Positions 1 through 7,773 of a DNA stretch of 64,000 nucleotides are shown one piece after another. The notes below the pieces were generated by a model, which was not told the origin of the DNA, searched no databases, and saw only the letters and a program-made list of their open reading frames with translations. How positions within the stretch are numbered: the first letter of the stretch is position 1; every line of letters starts with the position of its first letter. The stretch lies in the NCBI GenBank assembly GCA_000802095.1, contig JUEB01000029.1, forward strand, positions 62,001 through 126,000. Reading direction: 5' to 3'. Origin of the DNA: Peptococcaceae bacterium BICA1-7. GTDB taxonomy: Bacteria; Bacillota; Desulfotomaculia; Desulfotomaculales; Desulfocucumaceae. A program made the translations under genes and the position numbers.

Positions 1-1076
1 CCACATTTAAAGTAGCGGCGGTATATGTGGGGACTGTTGTCGGTGCGGGATTCGCATCGGGGCAGGAAATACTTCAGTTCTTCAGTTTTTTCGGTATAAA
101 GGGACTATTTGCCCTTCTGGTGGCTACAGCGCTTTTTGTATTTTTCGGAATGATTATACTTGATCTGGGGAGGAAGTTGGGGGCCGACTCCCACCGGGAG
201 ATAATTCAATATGCCGGCGGCCGCTGGGTGGGCACAGCGGTGGACGGCGTCATTACCTTTTTTCTTTTTGGCGCACTTACTGCCATGACAGCCGGGGCTG
301 GCGCAATATTCAGGGAGCAGTTCGGTCTTCCACATATTGCGGGCAGCCTGGTCCTGGTGGCGGCCACCATGCTAACCGTGCTGGTTGGCATATCCGGTGT
401 AATATCAGCCATTAGCTATGTTGTCCCGGTGCTGCTTCTGGCGGTTTTTGGAATAGCTGCCGCAACTCTGGCAGCAGGCCCCATTGATCCCGGCGCCGTT
501 GCCCTCTGGGCCGGGTCCTCACGCCCGGCAGTGCCTTTTTGGCCGCTTTCGGCGGTGGTATATGTTTCCTACAACCTTGTGCTGGGGGTTTCAGTTCTGG
601 GGCCGCTGGGGAGGCATGTGCAAGACCGTCACACAATAAGAAAGGGAGCTCTGTACGGGGGAATTGGTCTGGGTCTGGGAGCCCTGGCCATAAACCTTTC
701 ACTTCTGGCCAGAGTTCCGGCGATTTCAGGGTTTGAGGTGCCCATGGTTTATATTGCCGCTGGTATTTCACCAGTGGCTCAGGTGGCCTACAGCATAGTT
801 CTCCTGGCTGAGGTATATACCACTGCGGTAGGAAGTCTTTACGGGTTTGCCGAAAGGATTACAGACCAGGGAAAGCCCCTCTTCAGGTGGATTGTCGCGG
901 GTACCGGGGTGGCGGCCTTTGGAGCGGGCCAACTGGGTTTTTCCACTCTGGTGCGGGTACTCTATCCGGCCGTTGGCTACGCTGGCCTGCTTATGCTGGC
1001 AGGGCTGCTATACGGTTATGTCAGGGAGAGGGTGGTTCCCCGGCCCGCTTATAAGCCAGGGGATAAAAAGGAGTAA
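1..1076 (+). CDS. YkvI-like integral membrane protein (5' partial)
   Basis: The reading frame is open from the first bases of the window (frame beginning at base 3), so the true start lies to the left; the GTG at 27 is internal. About 355 residues are visible, with roughly ten hydrophobic segments. The early motif GAGFASGQE and the overall pattern resemble the YkvI family of uncharacterised membrane proteins, which are distantly related to APC-type transporters. Substrate is unknown. It ends 21 bp before the YueI-like gene, which has its own ribosome binding site, so the two may be cotranscribed. Family assignment is from remembered similarity and is moderately sure; transport function is inference. 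Confidence 0.7.
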   Translation, partial: TFKVAAVYVGTVVGAGFASGQEILQFFSFFGIKGLFALLVATALFVFFGMIILDLGRKLGADSHREIIQYAGGRWVGTAVDGVITFFLFGALTAMTAGAGAIFREQFGLPHIAGSLVLVAATMLTVLVGISGVISAISYVVPVLLLAVFGIAAATLAAGPIDPGAVALWAGSSRPAVPFWPLSAVVYVSYNLVLGVSVLGPLGRHVQDRHTIRKGALYGGIGLGLGALAINLSLLARVPAISGFEVPMVYIAAGISPVAQVAYSIVLLAEVYTTAVGSLYGFAERITDQGKPLFRWIVAGTGVAAFGAGQLGFSTLVRVLYPAVGYAGLLMLAGLLYGYVRERVVPRPAYKPGDKKE

Positions 1077-1097
1077 GCTTAAAAGGAGACTAAAAGA

Positions 1098-1685
1098 GTG
1101 CAATCCGACTCAGATGTTAATGTAAAAAGTTCCTGGGCCGACAAAAGCAATTTGGAGAAAGCTCTCCTGGTGGGAATGCACGGTCCGCCTGAGCTAAAGC
1201 GGGAAGAAAAAGCACTCTTTCTGGGAGAATTCAGGGAAAGGGTTATAAGGTCTTTAACCAAGGATCAGGTTAAAGATCCGGGTATTTATCCCGAAATAGT
1301 TGAAGCGCTAAAGGATAGCAGGACAGTGGGCATGCTTATAAGCGGGGACATTGATTGGCACTTTTCAGGTAAATATCAGAAATTGGCCTCAGAAATGGGG
1401 AAGAAAAGTTCCATAATGCATGACCCGGAATTAAAAGGAGACATTGGGCTGGTAGTTGTGAGCGGTGTTGCTGAAGATGTCGAGGATGTAATGGTGGAGA
1501 ACAGGGAGGCAAGGTTGAAAAGACTGGGCTTACCCCTGAAATTGATTAATTCCGCAGGGAAAAAGGTTTGTGACAGGTGTTATGACAAAATTACCGGGGC
1601 TGATCCCGGCGAGATTATAAATTACGGGAAGTTAACCCTTTCAGACAGGTTTTGGGGCGAAAAGTGTAATTCATGCCAGATTTAA
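1098..1685 (+). CDS. YueI family protein (DUF1694)
   Basis: This 195-residue cytoplasmic protein starts with GTG, preceded by AGGAG at a good distance. The N-terminal block with MHGPPELKREEK and LGEFRERV is the hallmark of the YueI/DUF1694 family found across Firmicutes, whose function is not known. The middle part (GMLISGDIDWHFSGKYQKLA) fits the same family. The C-terminus carries two cysteine pairs, CDRC near residue 159 and CNSC at the extreme end, which could bind a metal; I am not sure this is general in the family. No membrane segment or signal peptide. It follows the YkvI-like gene closely. Confidence 0.8.
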   Translation: MQSDSDVNVKSSWADKSNLEKALLVGMHGPPELKREEKALFLGEFRERVIRSLTKDQVKDPGIYPEIVEALKDSRTVGMLISGDIDWHFSGKYQKLASEMGKKSSIMHDPELKGDIGLVVVSGVAEDVEDVMVENREARLKRLGLPLKLINSAGKKVCDRCYDKITGADPGEIINYGKLTLSDRFWGEKCNSCQI

Positions 1686-1772
1686 TAGCCTTTTTTAGCT
1701 TGATAAGTGGATGATTTTTTGCCATAATTTTGATGAGGCTTTTATATCAAAAAATTGATGGGGGGTAGGGCA

Positions 1773-2069
1773 ATGTTCTGTCCGGTGTGCAGGGATACAG
1801 AAATGCATGAAGTTACCAAGGAGGGTGTGCTTATTGATGTGTGCCCAAGATGCAGGGGGGTCTGGCTCGACAGAGGGGAACTGGAAAAGATTATTAATAC
1901 CGGTCGGGCTGCTCACCGGGACTATGATGATATATACGGCGGCAGGGAGAACACTCAGCCAAAGGAGGTATATCCCCGGGAGAGCTACCAAAAGCATGAC
2001 CATGACCAATATAAGCACCACAAGAAAAAGAAGCCCTTTTATAAAGTTCTGGAGGATATATTTGATTAA
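1773..2069 (+). CDS. TFIIB-type zinc-ribbon small protein
   Basis: A 98-residue protein starting MFCPVC. Two CxxC knuckles (CPVC at the N-terminus and CPRC about 22 residues later) followed by GVWLDRGELEKI form the zf-TFIIB domain, a zinc-binding fold common in small bacterial proteins of unknown role. The C-terminal half is charged and rich in His and Lys with a basic KHHKKKK stretch. I chose ATG 1773 because the G-rich ribosome binding site at 1760-1766 sits just upstream; TTG 1755 and ATG 1758 are in-frame alternatives. A strong hairpin follows immediately. Confidence 0.8.
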   Translation: MFCPVCRDTEMHEVTKEGVLIDVCPRCRGVWLDRGELEKIINTGRAAHRDYDDIYGGRENTQPKEVYPRESYQKHDHDQYKHHKKKKPFYKVLEDIFD

Positions 2070-2074
2070 ATTTT

Positions 2075-2108
2075 AAAAGGCTTCCGGATTTTAATCCGGA
2101 AGCCTTTT
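2075..2108. terminator. Bidirectional intrinsic terminator
   Basis: A perfect 16-bp inverted repeat (arms 2075-2090 and 2093-2108) with A-run and T-run flanks. It sits between convergent genes, the zinc-ribbon gene on plus and the DUF1540 gene on minus, and can serve both. Confidence 0.9.
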
Positions 2109-2118
2109 AAAAAACTGA

Positions 2119-2280
2119 TTAACCCTGCATGCCTTTGGGTGTGAAGGTGTTGCAGCAGCTTCCCTCTGATGACTCAACCTTCATATCGCCTACTGAGCTT
2201 ACCTCTATGCCGTCAGCGTGGCATTCGAAATTCTTATTGTAGTGGCACTCCTCGCACATGCACTTGGAAACCTTGGACAC
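2119..2280 (-). CDS. DUF1540 small Cys-rich protein
   Basis: A 53-residue protein on the minus strand, starting with GTG at 2280 behind AGGAGGT. It begins MSKVSKCMCEECHYN and contains six cysteines, CxCxxC early, one Cys at residue 20, and a CC pair near residue 43. This arrangement matches DUF1540, short Cys-rich proteins of Clostridia and relatives that probably bind a metal; function is unknown. It ends just before the bidirectional terminator. Family call is by pattern and fairly sure. Confidence 0.8.
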   Translation of the reverse strand: MSKVSKCMCEECHYNKNFECHADGIEVSSVGDMKVESSEGSCCNTFTPKGMQG

Positions 2281-2355
2281 TGTTAATGCACCTCCTGTAT
2301 TGGTATTAGGAATATATATCCTGCATCTGACCTGCCGGTAAGATCCATTCCTACT

Positions 2356-2730
2356 TTATTGGGTTGTATAATTTATATAGGTGGGATGGAATTGTGTGGT
2401 GGGCCTTGCTGATCTTATACTCTGCAGTGCACCGGTCATTTCACCTATATTTTGCTGAATTCTGCTCATAACATAATAGGCCATGTCTATACGCTCATTT
2501 AGAACGGTATTCACATGCCGGGTTGACTGGGCTACCTGCATAGCCATATTTCTGGCGTTTTGCGCGGACACTCCAGCGCCTTGCAGGTTGCCGGAATTAA
2601 GTGAGACCAGGATGTCATCACAGGCTGAAACCAGGTTTTGCGAAAGGGCGGCCGACCTGCCGGATTCCCCCAGCAGTGCTTGTCCGTGCTGCAGTGCGTG
2701 CTGAATAAAGGGATTGGAGAGCTGGTGCAT
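2356..2730 (-). CDS. Hypothetical helical protein
   Basis: A 124-residue protein of no family I recognise. The start at 2730 is chosen because AAAGGAGGTGAG lies directly upstream; a longer in-frame reading starting at 2790 lacks such a site. The sequence is Gln-, Ser- and Ala-rich, likely mostly alpha-helical, with no membrane segment, signal peptide or cysteine cluster (one Cys only). It lies between the DUF1540 gene (same strand) and the divergent chemoreceptor gene. Its size and composition are compatible with a spore or small structural protein, but nothing in the sequence proves that. Confidence 0.65.
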   Translation of the reverse strand: MHQLSNPFIQHALQHGQALLGESGRSAALSQNLVSACDDILVSLNSGNLQGAGVSAQNARNMAMQVAQSTRHVNTVLNERIDMAYYVMSRIQQNIGEMTGALQSIRSARPTTQFHPTYINYTTQ

Positions 2731-2946
2731 TATCTCACCTCCTTTATAATGTTCAGGATTATTATGTATATTCTGCGGCCAATTATACATTTCCGTTTAT
2801 CTGCGGTATTCTCACCCCGAAATAATTCCATTCATCTTCGCAGTACTGTTTTTCCAATAAAAAATTTAAAAAAAGTGAATTTTAAAAAGGATTCTGAAAA
2901 TTATGTCGAATATTGTTATAACTTTACTGAAGGAGTATGATTTTAA

Positions 2947-3780
2947 ATGGAGCATATTAAGGCAGAATCTTTGATGCAATGGCTTCCGTTTATTCATGAG
3001 CTTATTGGCACCCAAAGCGCCCTGGCGCTATCGGACAGAGAAAATTTCATAGGTTATTTTGACGGTTCAGAAATACACCTGCCGATAAAGGTGGGTGATC
3101 CAGTAAAGGAGAAATCAATCTCAGGGACGGCCATAAGGGCGGGTTATAAGGTAACCAAGAAAATAGGCCGTGAAGTATATGGGGTTCCCTATATGGGTGT
3201 GGGAATACCCTTAAAAAACCAGAGCGGACAGGTTATCGGCGCTTTGGCGGCAGGCATACCCCTAACCCTTCAGGATGACATCAACAACCTCACTGTCAGG
3301 ATAAATAAAGAGCTGGAGACGCTGGAGTTCTCCACCTCAAATATTGCGGCCTCCTCGGAGGAGTTTGCCGCAACCGTCACCACGCTGGCTTCTAATGCTG
3401 AAGACATTAGGGTCAAAATGCAAGTAATGGACTCTATCACCAAGCTTATCCGTGAGATTTCCGATCAGACAAACCTGCTGGGGCTGAACGCAGCTATCGA
3501 ATCTGCCAGGGCCGGTGAACACGGGCGAGGCTTTTCGGTGGTTGCTGAAGAAATAAGAAAACTGGCCACCAGGACCAAGGATTCCGTCAAGCAAATAAAC
3601 GAGGAAATGAAGAAAATATCTGATTCGGTGGGAGAGATAGCCTTAAATATACAGCAAATAGCCGCTGCCTCTGAGGAGCAGGCCGCCATAAGCGGAGAGG
3701 TGGGAGAGGCTACCCACGGGCTGAAGGAGGATTCTCAGGAGATACTGGTTTTGATTAAGAAGCTTATGGAGAAGATATAG
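2947..3780 (+). CDS. Soluble methyl-accepting chemotaxis protein
   Basis: A 277-residue chemoreceptor without membrane segments or HAMP domain. Residues 1-110 form a small sensory domain with a [15 protein letters not shown] strand pattern typical of PAS/GAF-like folds; residues 130-277 are the methyl-accepting signalling coiled coil. The conserved hairpin tip that contacts CheA/CheW is clear at residues 169-196 ([16 protein letters not shown] followed by [11 protein letters not shown]). The signalling domain is short compared with transmembrane receptors. It should signal to a CheA kinase in the cytoplasm; no che genes lie in this window, so it is an orphan here. Ligand unknown. Confidence 0.88.
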   Translation: MEHIKAESLMQWLPFIHELIGTQSALALSDRENFIGYFDGSEIHLPIKVGDPVKEKSISGTAIRAGYKVTKKIGREVYGVPYMGVGIPLKNQSGQVIGALAAGIPLTLQDDINNLTVRINKELETLEFSTSNIAASSEEFAATVTTLASNAEDIRVKMQVMDSITKLIREISDQTNLLGLNAAIESARAGEHGRGFSVVAEEIRKLATRTKDSVKQINEEMKKISDSVGEIALNIQQIAAASEEQAAISGEVGEATHGLKEDSQEILVLIKKLMEKI

Positions 3781-3816
3781 CAGGCGGGACGAGGGTTCCG
3801 CTGTCTGCCAGTATTA

Positions 3817-3853
3817 AAAGGCTTCCCTGGATATATATCTTAGGAGGCCTTTT
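3817..3853. terminator. Imperfect hairpin terminator
   Basis: Arms AAAAGGCTTCC and GGAGGCCTTTT (one G-U pair) flank a 15-base loop and end in a T-run. It follows the chemoreceptor gene and overlaps the 3' end of the small minus-strand gene at 3840-3977. Confidence 0.6.
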
Positions 3854-3977
3854 CCCATGCAATGGCGGCCATGGCTTTTTTATGTTTTTCAAAAACGTAC
3901 AGCTCATACATGATATCTTCAAGAGTGGCGGTTTCCGGCAATCTGTTGATAAGGCTGATAACCTCTTGTTTTACCAT
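3840..3977 (-). CDS. Small antitoxin-like protein
   Basis: A 45-residue minus-strand protein, start ATG at 3977 with AGGTG six bases upstream. The core LPETATLEDIMYELYV resembles a widespread short family with the pattern LPE-T-EDIMYELYV that often accompanies RelE/ParE-type toxins. No toxin gene is seen next to it, so it may be a solitary antitoxin, a remnant, or have another role. Its C-terminal codons lie inside the terminator hairpin of the chemoreceptor gene. Gene reality is supported by the start signal and family resemblance, both moderate. Confidence 0.6.
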   Translation of the reverse strand: MVKQEVISLINRLPETATLEDIMYELYVFEKHKKAMAAIAWEKAS

Positions 3978-4198
3978 CGATTCATCACCTCAAAAATATT
4001 GTACCACAAATTGGTCTCGGAAACTTAAAACCATAGAGAGGGCGTAACCCCCCCCGGTGGTATGTCTGAGGAATTTTTCTTCTGCTGCGGGATGAGGAAG
4101 GTTTTCTGCTAATTAACGGCAATTTTCGACAATTTCCAATAAATTAGGCTTTTCAGATAGCCCTGTGTGGCGTTATAAATTTATGTCCGGGGTATTCC

Positions 4199-4456
4199 CT
4201 ATATTATGTCGGAAAGCGTTAAAAATAGTGCCTCACTAATCCTGCATCCGGTATCGGCCAGCACGAGCAGCAGGGCAAAGTCCCGTATTCCGTCCCAGGT
4301 CTTAAGGTAGGGCTGCTTCAGTAGTTTTAAAGCCTGGGTGTGAGTAAAGCTGGGGAATTCTTTCTGAGCTACACTCTGTTTTTTTATTCCGGCGGTGGGG
4401 TTATCCGCATACCTGCGGTTAGAGGATTCAGCCGATCGTTGTTTTACCATTTTCAC
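4199..4456 (-). pseudogene. Truncated tyrosine recombinase (integrase) remnant
   Basis: An 85-residue open frame whose C-terminal part (RDFALLLVLADTGCRISEAL, then LTLSDI) matches the beginning of the tyrosine recombinase catalytic domain, including the first catalytic arginine in TGCRISE. The frame then stops; the box II HxxR and the catalytic tyrosine are absent, and a normal integrase needs about 200 more residues. It lies downstream of the 3' end of tRNA-Leu on the same strand, the classic place for an integrase of an element inserted in a tRNA gene. I read it as the relic of a decayed genomic island. Confidence 0.6.
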
Positions 4457-4655
4457 CAGTGACCTCCCGTTTTTTCAAAAGTTATCTTTAGCTGGGGAGG
4501 ACTGTTTTTTTCTATGTAAATATAGGCAAAAATAAAGTACGGATGGAGCGTTCTGATATGACACGTGGGACTTCGAAAACTCCGTCAGAAATCAGTCCCT
4601 GGCGTGAAAAAAAGCTTCCAGGATTTTGAACTCCCTGAAAGCCTTCAGTTTCTTA

Positions 4656-4743
4656 TGGTGCCGGAGACCGGACTTGAACCGGTACGTCCAAAAAGGACGA
4701 GGGATTTTAAGTCCCTTGCGTCTGCCTGTTCCGCCACTCCGGC
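4656..4743 (-). tRNA. tRNA-Leu (anticodon TAA)
   Basis: Read on the minus strand, the 7-bp acceptor stem GCCGGAG/CTCCGGC, a GGTTCAAGTCC T-arm, a long class II variable arm and an anticodon loop ACTTAAAA with anticodon TAA define a leucine tRNA. The 3' CCA is encoded. Length is 88 nt, normal for class II tRNA. Confidence 0.95.
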
Positions 4744-4876
4744 ATGTTTTTTATACACCTGCAGTTGGTGCAAATAAGATTGTAACACAGCCCTATGCCG
4801 GGCGTCAACCGTAAAACACGGCAGGATCTGAGACAATTAATGTCAGTCGGGGCGGTCTTGCCGCAAACCATTGGTA

Positions 4877-4905
4877 TTGACAAGCGGGGCAAAAGGTATT
4901 AGTAT
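4877..4905 (+). promoter_or_regulatory. Candidate SigA promoter for the NifX-like gene
   Basis: TTGACA (4877-4882), a 17-bp spacer and TAGTAT (4900-4905), about 90 bp before the start codon. The -35 is perfect, the -10 matches at four of six positions. Confidence 0.5.
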
Positions 4906-4997
4906 CAAATATGAAATATCGTTCATAACCAAATGGGGGCGGCAAAAGTATTTCTGTCAAAAAAAACAAAAATAAGGATGATCAGGGAGTGGTAAGC

Positions 4998-5408
4998 ATG
5001 AAGATAGCCATACCGGTAGAAAATGGACAGGTTAATCAGCACTTCGGCAGGAGCAGGGAATTCGCCATCCTTGAGGTGGAAAACAATAAGGTGTCAGGCC
5101 AGAAGGTGGTATCAGCTGAAACCCTCCAGCACAACCATGAGGGGCTGGCCGACCTGCTGCACAGGGAGAGCGTCGAGGCCGTGGTGCTGGGAGGCATAGG
5201 TCCCTATGCCCTGCAGGCGCTGGAGCAAAAGGGGCTGAAGGTGATCACGGGAGCCTCGGGAGATATAGTGTCCATAGCTGAACAGTACTCCAAAGGAGAG
5301 CTTGTATCCAAAAATACAGTTTGTAACCACCATCACCATGAGCACGGGCATGACCACCAGCACGGCCATGGCGGCGGAGGCTGCGGAGGTCACGGCTGTA
5401 GCCATTAA
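4998..5408 (+). CDS. NifX/NifB-type dinitrogenase cofactor-like protein, His-rich tail
   Basis: A 136-residue cytoplasmic protein. Residues 1-105 form the NifX/NafY/NifB C-terminal fold that binds iron-molybdenum cofactor precursors in nitrogenase systems (MKIAIPVENGQVNQHFGRS is the typical opening); many such proteins occur in non-nitrogenase anaerobes with unknown metal-cluster roles. The tail after residue 110 is a His/Gly/Cys-rich stretch (HHHHEHGHDHQHGHG then GGCGGHGCSH), suggesting metal storage or delivery. ATG 4998 is preferred over GTG 4989 because GGGAG lies eight bases before it. It has its own promoter and terminator, so it is monocistronic. No nif genes lie nearby. Confidence 0.85.
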   Translation: MKIAIPVENGQVNQHFGRSREFAILEVENNKVSGQKVVSAETLQHNHEGLADLLHRESVEAVVLGGIGPYALQALEQKGLKVITGASGDIVSIAEQYSKGELVSKNTVCNHHHHEHGHDHQHGHGGGGCGGHGCSH

Positions 5409-5413
5409 AGACT

Positions 5414-5438
5414 AAAAACACCCTGAGGGGTGTTTTTT
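5414..5438 (+). terminator. Intrinsic terminator of NifX-like gene
   Basis: Short GC stem ACACCC/GGGTGT with flanking A-run and T-run directly after the stop codon. Confidence 0.85.
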
Positions 5439-5452
5439 AAATTTTAAAAGTT

Positions 5453-5668
5453 TCAGGTGGCGATCATAGCAACACTCATTCCCAGTATAATTGAGCCAAG
5501 GCCGTAGGCCCCGAGCCTAGCCCATCTTTTAATATCCGGGGGCCAGTCCCTGGGGGCCCTAAACCGGACTTTTTCCCCGCCGGCTATAATTATATAGGTA
5601 ACCATTACCCCGGCGGCGGCGATCAGCGACATTCCCGCCAGCATGAATAAAAGGCTTAAAAAAAGCAT
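5453..5668 (-). CDS. Small two-helix membrane protein
   Basis: A 71-residue protein with two hydrophobic segments, one at the N-terminus (MLFLSLLFMLAGMSLIAAAG) and one at the C-terminus (GLGSIILGMSVAMI), joined by a basic loop (RFRAPRDWPPDIKRWAR). ATG 5668 is chosen since GGGGCGCAGGA precedes it; a longer reading starting at 5728 has no clear ribosome binding site. I do not recognise the family. It is convergent with the NifX-like gene and stands alone. Confidence 0.6.
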   Translation of the reverse strand: MLFLSLLFMLAGMSLIAAAGVMVTYIIIAGGEKVRFRAPRDWPPDIKRWARLGAYGLGSIILGMSVAMIAT

Positions 5669-5845
5669 TCCTGCGCCCCTTTTTTTTATTACTACTATAA
5701 TATTAACCCAGTCGTTCCCGGCGGGCAAGCAGTATTAGGGGCTACTTACAGGTATTTCATCAGGCTTTCCCGGAAGGATGGAGGAATGCGCTCCCAGGCC
5801 GGCTTCCAAGGTTATATTTGAGTTTTGAAGCTAATAACAGGCCCA

Positions 5846-5871
5846 GCCGCCGTGTGATAACGGCGGCTTTT
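5846..5871 (+). terminator. Orphan intrinsic terminator
   Basis: GCCGCCG stem, 8-base loop, CGGCGGC, then TTTT, on the plus strand. No plus-strand gene ends here, so it may close an unrecognised small transcript from the 5730-5845 interval. The rest of 5669-6057 shows only the promoter listed separately. Confidence 0.55.
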
Positions 5872-5941
5872 AGCCTTAGGGGGCCGGGGGAGTGGGTAAA
5901 AAAGGCATAGTCTGGATATTTATTTAAAGACCATGTTGTAA

Positions 5942-5970
5942 TTGCATATGCAGGGCCCCTTTGTTATAAT
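5942..5970 (+). promoter_or_regulatory. Candidate promoter for the 6058 gene
   Basis: TTGCAT (5942-5947), 17-bp spacer, perfect TATAAT (5965-5970), 88 bp before the chosen start codon. Confidence 0.6.
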
Positions 5971-6057
5971 TCATAAGATAGTCGCAGCGCATGCCGGTAT
6001 GACAAACTGCCCGGACCTGCACCGGAGTGTACCAGTTTGAATTATAGAGGTATGATT

Positions 6058-6468
6058 ATGAGCGAATGGAAGGAAATAATAGCTAAGTATACTGACAGCG
6101 CCGAAGTGGTGCTGCCCGGTGAAAGTGTGCCGGGAGATCCCTTCTGGGTTCTTATGGAGATAAAGGAAGGGCTTAATACCGGCAATTATCACAGCATAGG
6201 GAAAAGGGACAGCCGCACCATGATCATGCTTTTCCCCCAGAGAGAAATGGCCGACTGGGCAGCGGAGAGGCTTGAGGAGCATTCCGGGGGTTTTAAGGTG
6301 AGAGGGCTTAGCGCCCGGCACCTGGAGGTGCTGCTGAGGCTGTGCGAGGATGGATATCCCATTGAGCTTGTGGTGGCCGCCTCTGGACTGGATCATAAAG
6401 GGGATCTCTGCGGGGCGGTTATGTCTCCCTTTCAGATAAGAAAGGCCCTGAACTTTGAGACACATTAA
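6058..6468 (+). CDS. Hypothetical protein
   Basis: A 136-residue soluble protein that I cannot place in a family. It starts MSEWKEIIAKY; AGAGG sits seven bases before ATG 6058, whereas in-frame upstream starts (TTG 6037, ATG 6052) are less well served. It contains two tryptophan-bearing amphipathic stretches and ends ALNFETH. There are only two cysteines and no membrane segment. It is followed 54 bp later by the YkgJ-type gene on the same strand, so the two are likely one transcript from the promoter at 5942-5970. Confidence 0.65.
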   Translation: MSEWKEIIAKYTDSAEVVLPGESVPGDPFWVLMEIKEGLNTGNYHSIGKRDSRTMIMLFPQREMADWAAERLEEHSGGFKVRGLSARHLEVLLRLCEDGYPIELVVAASGLDHKGDLCGAVMSPFQIRKALNFETH

Positions 6469-6522
6469 ATAGGGGGACGGCACACTGCCTGGTAAGCCTG
6501 CCCCCGGTGAGGAGTGAAAAAT

Positions 6523-7260
6523 GTGCTATCACTTGACAAATTGTATCCACAGCTGAGCAGCGCTGAAAAAATGGGCCTGCTTGATAATCTTAATACTATA
6601 TATGACAGCCTGCCTCAGACAAGCTGCGAACAGTGCGGCACCTGCTGCACCGTTCCTCCCCCGGCCTATATAGTGGAATACCTGAACATGTTCAGGTATA
6701 TGAAGGAAAACCTCGGGGATCGTATTCCGGAAATAGTGGAAAAGGCCATCAGGTTTTACTTTTTGGAGCTGGTGGACATAAACCTCATGTGTCCGTTCCT
6801 GGGTGAGGACAGGCTGTGTATGGTTTATCCGGCGCGTCCGCTTAGCTGCAGAGGATACGGTCTTTCCAGAAATAACAGCGTATTTCTTCACCCCAGAACA
6901 GAGATGGAGGAACTGGCCCGCAGGTACAAGGAGCAGCACGGCATAACGCTGCCTGAGGAAGTTGTGAAATTTAACCTTCCTGAATGCGGCAATGTTAAAA
7001 TAACCGGCGAAAAGAAGGTTTCCACCGACCACCTGGAACTGGCCATTTCCTACGTGGCCAGGCTGGAGAGTCAGCTTTTCCCTGTTGATCTGGTGGATAA
7101 AGAGCTTACCTTCGTTCCCTACGTTACCCACCTGGCCCTTACAGTTATAAGCGAGGGGGCCAGGGTAAGGAGACTTAGGGTAATGAGAGAGTACCTGGAA
7201 AAAGGAAGCAGCGATATGCTGGAAGGTTTTGTTGAGAAAGCCAGGACTGTAAATCTGTAA
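6523..7260 (+). CDS. YkgJ family cysteine-cluster protein
   Basis: A 245-residue protein with the CxxCGxCC cluster near residue 36-42 (CEQCGTCCTVP) and downstream cysteines in MCPFL, LCMVYPARPLSCRGY, the signature of the YkgJ/Fe-S oxidoreductase-like family (CxxCxxCC), thought to bind zinc or an Fe-S cluster. Function is not established. GTG 6523 is chosen because GAGGAG lies eight bases upstream; GTG 6514 overlaps that site. It closes a likely two-gene operon, with a strong terminator 21 bp after its stop. Confidence 0.8.
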   Translation: MLSLDKLYPQLSSAEKMGLLDNLNTIYDSLPQTSCEQCGTCCTVPPPAYIVEYLNMFRYMKENLGDRIPEIVEKAIRFYFLELVDINLMCPFLGEDRLCMVYPARPLSCRGYGLSRNNSVFLHPRTEMEELARRYKEQHGITLPEEVVKFNLPECGNVKITGEKKVSTDHLELAISYVARLESQLFPVDLVDKELTFVPYVTHLALTVISEGARVRRLRVMREYLEKGSSDMLEGFVEKARTVNL

Positions 7261-7280
7261 AATACAATTATTAAGCATCA

Positions 7281-7314
7281 GAAATAAGCCGGGGAGCAGT
7301 CCCCGGCTTATTTC
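7281..7314. terminator. Strong hairpin terminator
   Basis: Perfect 15-bp stem (7281-7295 with 7300-7314), GCAG loop, T-rich right side. Ends the 6058-7260 operon. Confidence 0.85.
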
Positions 7315-7329
7315 TGAATAGCGTCAGGC

Positions 7330-7393
7330 ATCAGCTGTCAGTTATAAGCCATCTGAAAAATCATATTATGCTGTCGGAATGCTGACAGCTGAT
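7330..7393. repeat. CAGCTGACAG-type inverted repeat
   Basis: Perfect 12-bp arms ATCAGCTGTCAG (7330-7341) and CTGACAGCTGAT (7382-7393) enclosing 40 bp. It looks like a short dispersed intergenic palindrome of the kind that is repeated in clostridial genomes; only one copy is seen in this window. Confidence 0.6.
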
Positions 7394-7773
7394 AGCTAAT
7401 CGCCCTCAAGGGCAATTATTTGTGCAGTGCCTTTCGGCGGTATACGGTCGGTTTTTAACTCCCAACGGCTGATAAGTTAAGGTATACGGAAAATATTTTA
7501 ATTTTTCGGCATCTGTTTGAAGGGAATTTTTATTCTTACTCGAAGTATAATACTGAATACAAGCCTGCCCTAATCACCGTAAAGCCTACTGCCAGTACCA
7601 ACAAACAAAACCTGTCAGGAAGGGTATATCGGTTTTTTTTGTATTTCCAGGCCGCCACGGCAAGTGTATCCGCATAAACAGGGCGGCTGTCAGCCCCTAG
7701 GGGAAATGGGGAACATCGGACCTGGGTAAATCAGGTCTTAATTAATGGCAAGTAATACTCGGGGGGGAAAAAT
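7394..7773. other. Intergenic leader of the AprA-like gene
   Basis: 380 bp without a gene. A TATAAT-like hexamer occurs at about 7549 but no convincing -35 at the right distance. The part nearest the gene is GC-rich with small inverted repeats; I recognise no riboswitch. Confidence 0.4.

Noticed and set aside
4565-4814. Open frames running through 4565-4814
   Set aside because: They read across the tRNA-Leu gene and have no ribosome binding site.
7690-7770. Riboswitch before the AprA-like gene
   Set aside because: Small inverted repeats are present but none of the riboswitch consensus patterns I know fits.
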